A stretch of DNA of 64,000 nt from positions 1 through 64,000 of the forward strand of contig NZ_BMEC01000020.1 of assembly GCF_014636295.1 (NCBI RefSeq), given 5' to 3'. How positions within the stretch are numbered: position 1 is the first letter of the stretch; each line of letters begins with the position of its first letter. This DNA comes from Marivirga lumbricoides. GTDB lineage: Bacteria; Bacteroidota; Bacteroidia; Cytophagales; Cyclobacteriaceae. Under the pieces are notes generated by a model. That model was given only the letters and a program-made list of their open reading frames with translations. It did not search any database and was not told the DNA's origin. Positions 38,207 to 45,689 of the stretch are shown here, piece by piece. A program made the position numbers and the translations under genes.

Positions 38207-38242
38207 ATTGAGAGGAACACAAACTATCCCGACAAGCGGGAA

Positions 38243-38452
38243 TCACATCCCCTTCGGAGGTGGATGTTTTCTTTTGAACCATTGGAGTAACAACTTTAGC
38301 AGGATGGACACGGTAAAGCTCACTAACGCTCCGACAGCAGCCAAAATGCAGGTTTGGAGGATATCCCCGGAATTTATGTTCACAAGAACGCTCAGTAACG
38401 TGCCTCCGGCAGTTCCTGCTTTCGTATCGCCACCGCTAACCAGATTAGCCAT
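38243..38452 (-). CDS. Small membrane protein of the accessory cassette
   Basis: The start at 38452 (MANLVSGGDTKAG) almost abuts the end of the upstream gene; an earlier Met would add eight residues. The 69-residue product has a glycine-rich N-terminus and one clear membrane segment (CILAAVGALVSFTVSILLKLLLQWF), then a basic tail. It is not recognised. Size and topology would fit a holin-like or anchoring peptide, but this is only a shape argument. Confidence 0.5.
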   Translation of the reverse strand: MANLVSGGDTKAGTAGGTLLSVLVNINSGDILQTCILAAVGALVSFTVSILLKLLLQWFKRKHPPPKGM

Positions 38453-38675
38453 CTTTCCTGGCCGGTTTTGTGCCATCCTCTACGGTCACCTGACTGACTG
38501 CAGTCAGTACGGCTCCACCTACTGTGAGGTAGCCGCCCAGGGCAATAATACCGGCCGGTAAACTGATCGGTGCAGCCAGCAATGCGCCACCAGCTGCCGC
38601 CAGTGAAAAACCTATCGTGCGGAGCACTTTGAAAAACTTTGGAGTTGGGGCTTTCGCCCTTTCTATGATTGTCAT
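38445..38675 (-). CDS. Small two-helix membrane protein of the accessory cassette
   Basis: The 76-residue product has a basic N-terminus and a long Gly/Ala-rich hydrophobic stretch (GFSLAAAGGALLAAPISLPAGIIALGGYLTVGGAVLTAV), then an acidic-basic tail. It starts inside the stop of the DUF5675 gene (4-bp overlap), so it is translationally coupled. The family is not recognised. Confidence 0.6.
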   Translation of the reverse strand: MTIIERAKAPTPKFFKVLRTIGFSLAAAGGALLAAPISLPAGIIALGGYLTVGGAVLTAVSQVTVEDGTKPARKDG

Positions 38676-39079
38676 ACGCTACTTGCTTTTTGAATAATGA
38701 GAAATACACTTTCGCCTTTATCCATGGCCTCAAACACAAGTGTTTTCAGCCTGGAATCGGCAATTTTAGATTCTATTCCTTTACCTGGCCCAACCACTTT
38801 TGAAACCGGGGCGATACAGCCCTTCAGTTCCTTCAGGGCGTCATTGGCCGGGTGGAACAGGATACCACTCCTGTTAGGGACGTTTTTCACCAGCAGGTGC
38901 CAACCCCGTTTGTCGGTATATCGCTTGACCAGCTCATACCTTCCTTCCGGGATGCAGGATACCATTCGCTGATTTTCCCTCCAGGGAAGCTCGATGGTGG
39001 AGCAGATTTGCTGCTCCCCATCGCATAGGTTACCGTTCGTTCCTTCCGGATGATGGTCTCTTCTCAGAATCAATTCCAT
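38672..39079 (-). CDS. DUF5675 family protein
   Basis: The 135-residue soluble protein matches the DUF5675 pattern: CSTIELPWRENQRMVSCIPEGRYELVKR, then RSGILFHPANDALKELKGCIAPVS. The His and Cys in the last block are conserved-looking and could be catalytic. The family occurs in phages and bacteria without assigned activity. It is the second gene of a four-gene minus-strand cassette. Confidence 0.8.
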   Translation of the reverse strand: MELILRRDHHPEGTNGNLCDGEQQICSTIELPWRENQRMVSCIPEGRYELVKRYTDKRGWHLLVKNVPNRSGILFHPANDALKELKGCIAPVSKVVGPGKGIESKIADSRLKTLVFEAMDKGESVFLIIQKASSV

Positions 39080-39090
39080 CCGAACCAGAA

Positions 39091-39864
39091 TTAGGTCTGT
39101 TGAGCGGCAGGAGCACCATCAATAGCCACCAACGCCAAGGCGTTGTAAGACCCGTTTTTCAGCGGGTAGAAGCTCCCATTCACTTCCTGATAGAACTCAA
39201 CTCCAAAGGCTAGCAAAAGCGGTTTGGTGCTGTTTGCTGGCAACCCATTGGTCAGGTTTATGGCCACTTCGGCCTGTGGGCCAATCGCAATCTCACCGCT
39301 CTCGGAAGTCACCAAAGTGAAATCATCCTCCTCAAAATCAATCTCCGCCCCAGCAGAAACGAATTTCAGGTGCGTAGCACCCTGAGGAGCAGCGATGGTA
39401 TTTTGGGGTACAAAGCCAGGCACATTGACCACAGCTTCACCTGTGGCCCTGTCAATGCTTGCATCGAAAGGCGCATACATGGTAGCTCCAAGGCGACCGT
39501 TTGCATTGAACTCAAAGCCCTTTAGAAGCTCCAGCTCGCCATCGAGAACATTCCGTTCTCCCCTGACACTGGTTGCATCCGCTTTGATGACCTTCACCAT
39601 TTCCCTGGTCAGCCTAGAGGTCAATCGGCTGTCAGAGGTTCGCAGAAGAAGCGGCCTGAAGGCCGTTCTCAAAGTCCGTCCGGCTGCACCTGCACGGCCA
39701 AACTCAGCACCGTTTTCACGGGTTCTCTGAAAAGCCGGATCGTTCTGGATCCGGTCTTTGTCCACCCCGCCCTTTTCCCGGGCTAGGTAGCCATCTTTCG
39801 TTTTGTAAAAGGACATGTCACCGACCTTGCCCTTCAACTTGATAATCCCAGCTTGTCTTGCCAT
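39091..39864 (-). CDS. Uncharacterised protein heading the accessory cassette
   Basis: The 257-residue product starts MARQAGIIKLKGKVGDMSFYKTKDGYLARE, with a basic conserved-looking N-terminus. A helical region with many Arg (about 45-100) follows, then a long beta-rich part (about 115-257). There is no signal peptide. It lies 11 bp upstream of the DUF5675 gene. I do not recognise the family. The association with DUF5675 and two small membrane proteins suggests a phage-derived or secretion-related module. Confidence 0.65.
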   Translation of the reverse strand: MARQAGIIKLKGKVGDMSFYKTKDGYLAREKGGVDKDRIQNDPAFQRTRENGAEFGRAGAAGRTLRTAFRPLLLRTSDSRLTSRLTREMVKVIKADATSVRGERNVLDGELELLKGFEFNANGRLGATMYAPFDASIDRATGEAVVNVPGFVPQNTIAAPQGATHLKFVSAGAEIDFEEDDFTLVTSESGEIAIGPQAEVAINLTNGLPANSTKPLLLAFGVEFYQEVNGSFYPLKNGSYNALALVAIDGAPAAQQT

Positions 39865-40055
39865 ATCATTTGAAATTTTGATTCGTTGCTTCGTTGCAAC
39901 TCTTCGAAAATCCGATAATTACGTAGGGCAGACAAAAGACTGGTTCCGGTTAGGAACATTGAATACCGTTTATTCCGATTGGTTCAAAATGAACTGCCAA
40001 TGGCATTTCATATATTTACAGTACACAAAAGGCATAGATGAAGCATAGATAAAGT

Positions 40056-40256
40056 ATGATCGAAACCAAAAGAGCCTGTATCTATCCAAAAGATGTACAG
40101 CGGATTACTGGTAAGAGTGAACGATACGGAAGGAAACTGCTGAAGAAGATCAGGGAGGAGCTCGCTAAAGACCCACACCAGTTTGTGAGTGTGGATGAGT
40201 TTTGCGAGTTCACCGGATTGTCAGCGACCATCGTTGAGCGCTACATCACCGATTGA
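40056..40256 (+). CDS. Small DNA-binding-type protein near the right end
   Basis: This 66-residue protein (MIETKRACIYPKDVQRITGKSERYGRKLLKKIREELAK) has a helix-turn-helix-like pattern at both halves (second: FVSVDEFCEFTGLSATIVERYI). Similar small proteins occur in Bacteroidota elements. It may regulate the minus-strand cassette, which starts 191 bp away in the other direction. Confidence 0.65.
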   Translation: MIETKRACIYPKDVQRITGKSERYGRKLLKKIREELAKDPHQFVSVDEFCEFTGLSATIVERYITD

Positions 40257-40381
40257 CCTGGCATAATAAGGCAGTCAAACGGCACTAAAATATATGACCC
40301 GTTACCAATAAAATTTAACACTTTTTGCCACGATTTGAACCTAAACAGCAGGCTTTTTTGTATATTTGTAAAGGTTTCGGA

Positions 40382-40436
40382 GTTCACCAAATGCACTCAA
40401 ACCAGTTCGGATAAATTGAGAACTGAACGGTGAACC
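40382..40436. promoter_or_regulatory. GTTCACC repeats: possible integrase arm sites, right end
   Basis: GTTCACC at 40382-40388 and GGTGAACC at 40429-40436 repeat the heptamer that occurs three times near the left end. They lie 58-112 bp inside attR. Confidence 0.45.
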
Positions 40437-40493
40437 TGCTGAAATTTGTTCTTGTAACTTACTGATACATAAAGATTTGCATGGGGTAGTTGT

Positions 40494-40511
40494 AATCCTG
40501 CCACCCCGACA
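40494..40511 (+). repeat. attR: right attachment site of the integrative element
   Basis: AATCCTGCCACCCCGACA matches the tRNA-Pro end at 12993-13010 exactly. No tRNA body precedes it, so this is the displaced copy. Confidence 0.92.
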
Positions 40512-40514
40512 TAT

Positions 40515-40545
40515 AAGCCAGTAGAGCAATCTGCTGGCTTTTTTT
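40515..40545 (+). terminator. Host terminator of the tRNA operon, displaced by the element
   Basis: AGCCAGTAGA and TCTGCTGGCT pair around GCAA, followed by TTTTTTT. It directly follows attR and probably terminated the tRNA-Ser/Pro transcript before integration. Confidence 0.75.
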
Positions 40546-40916
40546 ATGCCGTTCTTTTTTGCTCATAAGTTGTGAGTTGCTCAAGCAGGATGAGAACCGA
40601 GGTTCGAAACCGGACAACGGCCGGTTCACGAGAGCCAGTGCGGCATGCCTTCACGCATATGAGCTAAATCGTAGCGCAGCAAAGATTCAAAAGAATTGGT
40701 TTTTGGCGCGCTCATTAATAAAAAAAAACTGCAACACCCCAACTAAAATTAACTCATTGGAAATGTGGCAGTTTTGAATAGTTAACTATATCCATTATCA
40801 GCAAAACGAAACTAATAACATCAATCTACCGGTTGCTTTTATGCTACAATTAGCTTTCCTCTCAGGTCACTATTTATTTTAGTGAACATTGATTACCTCG
40901 TAAATATAACCAGCCT
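40546..40916. other. 371-bp spacer right of the element
   Basis: No gene is credible. The left part (to about 40700) is more GC-rich and contains GGTTCGAAACC, which looks like a T-arm but has no tRNA around it. The right part is AT-rich. The stretch might be a scar of earlier insertions. Confidence 0.4.
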
Positions 40917-41441
40917 TTAGCTATTTTCGCTAGGTTCAGTTTCCATTTGCTCATGTTCAGATTTCATTTGCTCATGTTCAGCTTTCATTTTTTCATGTTG
41001 TTTTACCAACTCATCATGATCCTCACGCATCATTTCATGCTCAGATTTCATTTTTTCATGATCCTCCTGCATAGCTTCTTTTGTGATCTCTCCTGAAGCA
41101 TGCTTTTCCTCTAGTTCTTTGTGTTTTTGAATAAACGCTTCATGTTTATCAATTACTTCAGCATGGGAATCTATCATGGCCTGATGAGTATCCTCTATAG
41201 CCAAATGAACGCTATCTATTTCACCACTGCTCATTTCGCGATGAGTATCGATAAATTCCTGATGAGTGGCTTCCATCTCATCATGGATAGTTTCCATTTC
41301 CTTATGATTTGCCTCCATTTCATCATGTGCTTTAACAAGTTCCTTATGCTCCTCTGACTCAGATGGATTACTTCCGCAACCAGCAAGAACAAATACTGCT
41401 ACTAAGGTTAAAATGGTTGTTAAATTCAAATAATTTTTCAT
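40917..41441 (-). CDS. Lipoprotein with histidine-heptad coiled coil
   Basis: The 174-residue product has a lipobox (VLAGCGS, Cys near residue 22). It is then almost entirely a heptad repeat in which His returns every seventh residue (HDEMEANHKEMETI, HEKMKSEHEMMRED). About 18 His and many Met and Glu fall in the repeat, with one short break around SSGEI and another at ASGEI. A coiled coil with one face of His could bind metal ions at the cell envelope. No close family is known to me. It is monocistronic. Confidence 0.75.
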   Translation of the reverse strand: MKNYLNLTTILTLVAVFVLAGCGSNPSESEEHKELVKAHDEMEANHKEMETIHDEMEATHQEFIDTHREMSSGEIDSVHLAIEDTHQAMIDSHAEVIDKHEAFIQKHKELEEKHASGEITKEAMQEDHEKMKSEHEMMREDHDELVKQHEKMKAEHEQMKSEHEQMETEPSENS

Positions 41442-41839
41442 TTTGTTGAATTTTAGTTATGGTTTTAATAATGGTAAAATATAGAAATATCTATGCAAGA
41501 AATAAAGAATACACATATCTTTTTTAACATTTTTGCATTGAAGTACAATTAGAATTGCTTAAAGAAAGTCAACTTACCTATTATCTGCTGTTTTGTGATC
41601 AATTTAGATCTGAAAAAAATTACACAAAAAATTTTGCCGGGTTTAAAACAGGAATACTGATAACGTAAATGCCAATTAACTGAAACTTGCATTTACCTAA
41701 TTCAAACATAGGGCTATATGTGGTAAATAATTGACCATTTACCACTTTACGCGAAGGTAGAAATCAAGCTTTAAGTTAAATAATGTAAGTAATTTTATAA
41801 GAGAAGAGCAACCTTAAAATGTTTAAAGAAAATTTAAGA
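41442..41839. other. 398-bp AT-rich spacer with two inverted repeats
   Basis: No gene is seen. Two perfect inverted repeats share the half-site GTAAAT: GTAAATGC (41665-41672) / GCATTTAC (41689-41696) and TGGTAAAT (41721-41728) / ATTTACCA (41737-41744). They lie downstream of the lanthipeptide operon and may be terminator-type hairpins or operators. Confidence 0.5.
41665..41744. repeat. Pair of GTAAAT inverted repeats
   Basis: The arms are 8 bp each and perfect, with spacers of 16 and 8 bp. There is no long T-run on either strand, so a simple Rho-independent terminator is not certain. Confidence 0.5.
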
Positions 41840-42784
41840 TTAGCTTTCTAAAATCTTTAAGTTTTCGAATCCTCGCATAAGAATATAGGCTAAATATCCT
41901 TCATCTCTATTTAATATACCTAGCCTGTTATTAGTCATATGAACATAACTATAATATACATACCATCTTTGTTGTATGCAGCTGTCAATATTTAAAGTAC
42001 CATCGTTTTTAAAATTCCCTGGTGTGATAAAATTATTATTTTTTTGAACCTGCTGAAGTCTATTAGAAATTTCTGCCATTTGATCAATCCACACTTTCAG
42101 CCACTGTTGTTCAATTTCAAATTTATTTTGTAAGGCCAACCATAATTTCTGAACAGAATTCATTATCGATGTTTTTTGCAACTCATAATTTTCAACAAAT
42201 GCTTTAAGTATGATTTGATGGGAGGTAGAATTATCTGATTTAGGTAGCCACATCTCAAAGATTTTTTTAAAAAAGGTTTCCGCTTCAGCTAAGTCCATTC
42301 CTGTAGCATATGCAAAGCTTAAATGAAGATAGAGCCCTTTACCTAAAGCTTCATTATAATTCCATGTTTTATTGCTCTTCATTATAGAAAGTACTACTTG
42401 CGAAGATGCTTCAAATTGCTTTTCTGCAATCTCTAATGCTTGCTTTCCTCCATACCTGTCGATTTCTGCCGCATAAGGAATGTATTGTATACTATTGTTA
42501 GGTAATTGATTATCAATTAGTTTGGTAGTTAAATTCTTGGAGGGATGCATATTAAAATAATTTGTGAAATAACTATCAACATGCCTTCGTAATAATTCTG
42601 TGTTTTGGTTATCACATTTAACTCTTAATCTAATATGTGGACCTTGATGCCAATATCTTATGAAGAAAAACTCTTTAATTATTTTTTCATTTTTCATTTT
42701 TAGAACGAAGTCCCCTACTCCATAAACTAAAAAATTATACCATGGCTCGGTATAATACAAATGTACACTTACCCATTCTTTCAT
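41840..42784 (-). CDS. LanB elimination domain protein (thiopeptide-type, SpaB_C)
   Basis: The ATG at 42784 gives MKEWVSVHLYYTEPWYNFLVYGV, the usual N-terminus of the stand-alone C-terminal LanB domain; a longer frame would overlap the dehydratase gene. The 314-residue protein has the characteristic FFIRYWHQGPHIRLRVK and ends with SYVHMTNNRLGILNRDEGYLAYIL. In class I lanthipeptide synthesis this domain removes glutamate from glutamylated Ser/Thr to give dehydro residues. Here it is encoded separately from the glutamylation domain, 16 bp downstream of it. Confidence 0.9.
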   Translation of the reverse strand: MKEWVSVHLYYTEPWYNFLVYGVGDFVLKMKNEKIIKEFFFIRYWHQGPHIRLRVKCDNQNTELLRRHVDSYFTNYFNMHPSKNLTTKLIDNQLPNNSIQYIPYAAEIDRYGGKQALEIAEKQFEASSQVVLSIMKSNKTWNYNEALGKGLYLHLSFAYATGMDLAEAETFFKKIFEMWLPKSDNSTSHQIILKAFVENYELQKTSIMNSVQKLWLALQNKFEIEQQWLKVWIDQMAEISNRLQQVQKNNNFITPGNFKNDGTLNIDSCIQQRWYVYYSYVHMTNNRLGILNRDEGYLAYILMRGFENLKILES

Positions 42785-42800
42785 CGCTTTAAGGTTTTGA

Positions 42801-45647
42801 TTAAAAATTATACCACTGCACCATAAATTCCGATACAATTTTTTTTCCTTCTACTTCAAGTAGTTGTTCACTTGAAGGTAACATTTCCTGAATTCGGAGC
42901 TTTGTAAATGTTTTATTGGTCATCTTTTCAAAAATATTGACCAGTAGAGGATTGTTAAAATTTATATATTGAGGTTTGTAGTCGTCTCTACTAAGATGCT
43001 TCCTTTTATCGATAGTTGATTGTTCAGTAGATCTAAGGATTGATACAAAAACTTCATCTGGAATGCCTTGCTCTTTTCTCCATATTTGCATTCTTGAATA
43101 AAATTCTGCGTTTGTTTCAGCATGCTTTCTGTCGGGTAAACCATGTTTAACAATTACCCAGCTTTTTCGCTGTAAAATAATCTGATCTTCATATACTACT
43201 CTGGGTAGAATTTCAATTTGTTCACTTTTAACTTTCTTACCTATAGTATTATTAGCTTGAGAGTTAATAGAATTGATCATTGGTTGAACACTCAAATATT
43301 CGGATAGTGTAAATTGGTCTAATAATTGAAAGAGTTTAGACCGGCCGCTGCGCGATTGAAATCCTAAATCATATACATAGCTTGCTTTTCCAGTTGGTTT
43401 ATGTTGTAATTGTAACTCATAATCATCTTCCTTAAAAACTATATCAAAATCCTTTACAGGAATTTGAGTTTTTTCAAAGTGTATATTATTTCCTCCCGGA
43501 CTTTGAATTTCATAAGGCATTAAACTTGGATGTATGTTGGCATTAAAATATGAAGCGTCACAATTTTCCAAGTGAAGTTCTCCATCAGATAATTTTAAAT
43601 TCCATTTTCTTATATCATCACTGACTTGGTCGTTAAACACATGAAGAAACCGGCTCATCATTTTTCCATAGCCGGGGAAAGAATTATTTAATACCCCTTT
43701 AAGCTTATTTTTTCCTGTTTTATCCTTTTCTACATAAAACTGTATAAATGCTCCTAATGAGCCTCTTGATCTCTCCTTGGTGTTTTTAGGCTGAAAAAGA
43801 AGATTTGTCTTATTTAAGATTACTTCATTACTTTTATTTATGCCTGAGAATGAGGCTTTATGAAGAAAATTCTCTTTCCAGTTTCTTATATCCTCAAATC
43901 TTTTTTCCAAAACAGGAGGTATTTTTTCTACCTGAACATTTAAGCTCCCCCCTTCAGATTGTTTTTGTAAATCATTTAGCTCTGTGTGTTTGGAATCTTT
44001 TTTTAAGTTTTCTTGCAAAGCAAGCTCGGGTAATTTTAAATCTTTATAATATTTTTGATAAAATTCAAGTACACTAGGATGAGCTTGTTTTTCATATTTC
44101 TGTAAGAAATAATGTTGCATTTTTAATTTTTCAATGGTATCCCCTTTAAATAGTTTTAACTCCTGTAATAGCCCATCTAATTTGCTTACAAAATCCTGTA
44201 AACTCTCTTTGTCAAAAAATAAAGATGTGGACCGGGAAGTATCTTCATATAATAACTGCTCAGGTTTAAAATTGAATTTTGAAAGATTGTTATGAATGAA
44301 TACACTTGGCCTTTCTTTATCAACTGGAAGGTTATTGTTGTTGGAGTTTTCCGATTTAGCATAAGAGTTATTGTGTTCTATAACTCTTTCATCTTCAGGC
44401 AAACCAACTGCTTTGTGAATTTTAAAACATACGTTTTTAAATTTACTATATACCTCTTTCAATATCACCTTACGTGCCTCAACTGTTGCTTTTTGATATT
44501 TTTGCATTAGTTTTCTTATGCTAATAAGGCTTTGTACAAGTTCTTCAATAAGGGCGTTGCTTTTTATAAGGGGGCCGAAGGTATCAATCATCTTTAAATC
44601 CCAATCTGGGTCAAGTCCGGATACCTGAAAATTATACTCCAAAAAACCAAGATTTACTAATTGCACTATATAATTCTCCACCTCAGTTTCGGTTGCATTT
44701 ACCTGATCAATAGTATCATTGATAAGTGCTTCAAATCTTTTCCCTTGCTTATTTTCCTTTAATAAATCAAGTAAGAGGTTTAAAAAAGCATTTGTTGAAA
44801 TTTGTTGGAAAGATTCAATATTATGAATGTTTGTGAGGTAATGAAAGTGATTTTCCTTAATCTCAATAGTAGGGTTAGGTCTTATATATATTTTTAAATA
44901 AGCAGGCCTGTATTGAATAAGTATGCTTTTCAGGTACTTAAATAAATAATTATTCAATCGCACATGGCTGGTGATTAATTCTTTGCTATCCGCAGGTTCA
45001 GTAAGCTTTATTAATTCTTCTACTTCAGATTTAGCCTCTGCCAATGTGAGATTTGTGAAACTACTAAATGGAGATGTTTTTGTGTAAATTCTGCTTAAAT
45101 ATTGTAATAAGCTAAGTTCTACTTTTATTTCTTTTTTGGAATAACCTTTTGGGTGTTTATTGATAATTTTCGGTATTTGATCTAGCAAAGTGTTACTTGA
45201 TAGCAATAATCCATTTTGTAAATTATCTTTTAGCAATAAAGATTTGATATTGCCTCTTGTTTTATTGATTTCTTGATTATAAGCTATTTCAGCTTTCTCC
45301 TGTAAAGCCTTTTGTTCTTTTACTATTTGCAGATAATTGCCCCATTCTTCATTTAATTGGCTGTTAAATACGCTTCTTATTTCCGATTCCGTTTCTTCTT
45401 TTATTCGCCTATCATTATAGACATCTCGCCTGAAGTTTTGTAACAGATTTTGAATTTTTGAATCTTGTTTATTCTTTATGAAAATTTTTAAATTTTCGCA
45501 AAATTCTAATTTTGCAGTATTCCTTTTCTGATGATTTAAAAATTGAGAAGAAACTATATCTTTTAGTTCATGAAAACACATTTTTTCTGCAAATTCATTG
45601 AATGAACCACCAGCTATTCTACAAAGTATGTGAGGAAATAAATTCAT
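42801..45647 (-). CDS. lanB: Lantibiotic dehydratase, glutamylation part (split LanB)
   Basis: The 948-residue protein has the N-terminal lantibiotic dehydratase domain, with the hallmark RIYTKTSPFSSFTNL near residues 190-205. The family-typical VYDLGFQSRSGRSKLFQLLDQF comes late. It uses glutamyl-tRNA to glutamylate Ser/Thr of the precursor. The elimination domain is missing from its C-terminus and is supplied by the next gene. It is the third gene of a minus-strand operon exporter-adaptor-LanB-elimination protein. The gene is AT-rich, more so than the host core genes on the left. Confidence 0.92.
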   Translation of the reverse strand: MNLFPHILCRIAGGSFNEFAEKMCFHELKDIVSSQFLNHQKRNTAKLEFCENLKIFIKNKQDSKIQNLLQNFRRDVYNDRRIKEETESEIRSVFNSQLNEEWGNYLQIVKEQKALQEKAEIAYNQEINKTRGNIKSLLLKDNLQNGLLLSSNTLLDQIPKIINKHPKGYSKKEIKVELSLLQYLSRIYTKTSPFSSFTNLTLAEAKSEVEELIKLTEPADSKELITSHVRLNNYLFKYLKSILIQYRPAYLKIYIRPNPTIEIKENHFHYLTNIHNIESFQQISTNAFLNLLLDLLKENKQGKRFEALINDTIDQVNATETEVENYIVQLVNLGFLEYNFQVSGLDPDWDLKMIDTFGPLIKSNALIEELVQSLISIRKLMQKYQKATVEARKVILKEVYSKFKNVCFKIHKAVGLPEDERVIEHNNSYAKSENSNNNNLPVDKERPSVFIHNNLSKFNFKPEQLLYEDTSRSTSLFFDKESLQDFVSKLDGLLQELKLFKGDTIEKLKMQHYFLQKYEKQAHPSVLEFYQKYYKDLKLPELALQENLKKDSKHTELNDLQKQSEGGSLNVQVEKIPPVLEKRFEDIRNWKENFLHKASFSGINKSNEVILNKTNLLFQPKNTKERSRGSLGAFIQFYVEKDKTGKNKLKGVLNNSFPGYGKMMSRFLHVFNDQVSDDIRKWNLKLSDGELHLENCDASYFNANIHPSLMPYEIQSPGGNNIHFEKTQIPVKDFDIVFKEDDYELQLQHKPTGKASYVYDLGFQSRSGRSKLFQLLDQFTLSEYLSVQPMINSINSQANNTIGKKVKSEQIEILPRVVYEDQIILQRKSWVIVKHGLPDRKHAETNAEFYSRMQIWRKEQGIPDEVFVSILRSTEQSTIDKRKHLSRDDYKPQYINFNNPLLVNIFEKMTNKTFTKLRIQEMLPSSEQLLEVEGKKIVSEFMVQWYNF

Positions 45648-45689
45648 ATGATTAATTATTAATTGGTTGAAAGGTCAAGTTCTACTCTA

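Larger units (their letters stand above)
13011..40511 (+). mobile_element. Integrative element in tRNA-Pro, 27.5 kb
   Basis: Direct 18-bp repeats bound the element, with a tyrosine recombinase next to attL. It carries a two-component system, a metal/redox/efflux cargo, an RteC homologue, an excisionase-like HTH protein, replication-type genes and accessory genes. By eye its cargo is clearly richer in G+C than the host genes to its left and the AT-rich lanthipeptide locus to its right. I recognised no relaxase, coupling protein or T4SS gene. It is therefore probably a genomic island or an element that depends on a helper for transfer. Confidence 0.9.

Noticed and set aside
38175-38561. 128-codon plus-strand frame
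   Set aside because: It starts in a terminator hairpin and is antisense to two coupled small genes with better membrane-protein character.
40580-40640. T-arm-like GGTTCGAAACC suggesting a tRNA remnant
   Set aside because: No acceptor stem, D-arm or anticodon arm can be placed around it.
41121-41357. 78-codon plus-strand frame rich in Phe, Met and Leu
   Set aside because: It is antisense to the His-heptad lipoprotein and shares its repeat period.
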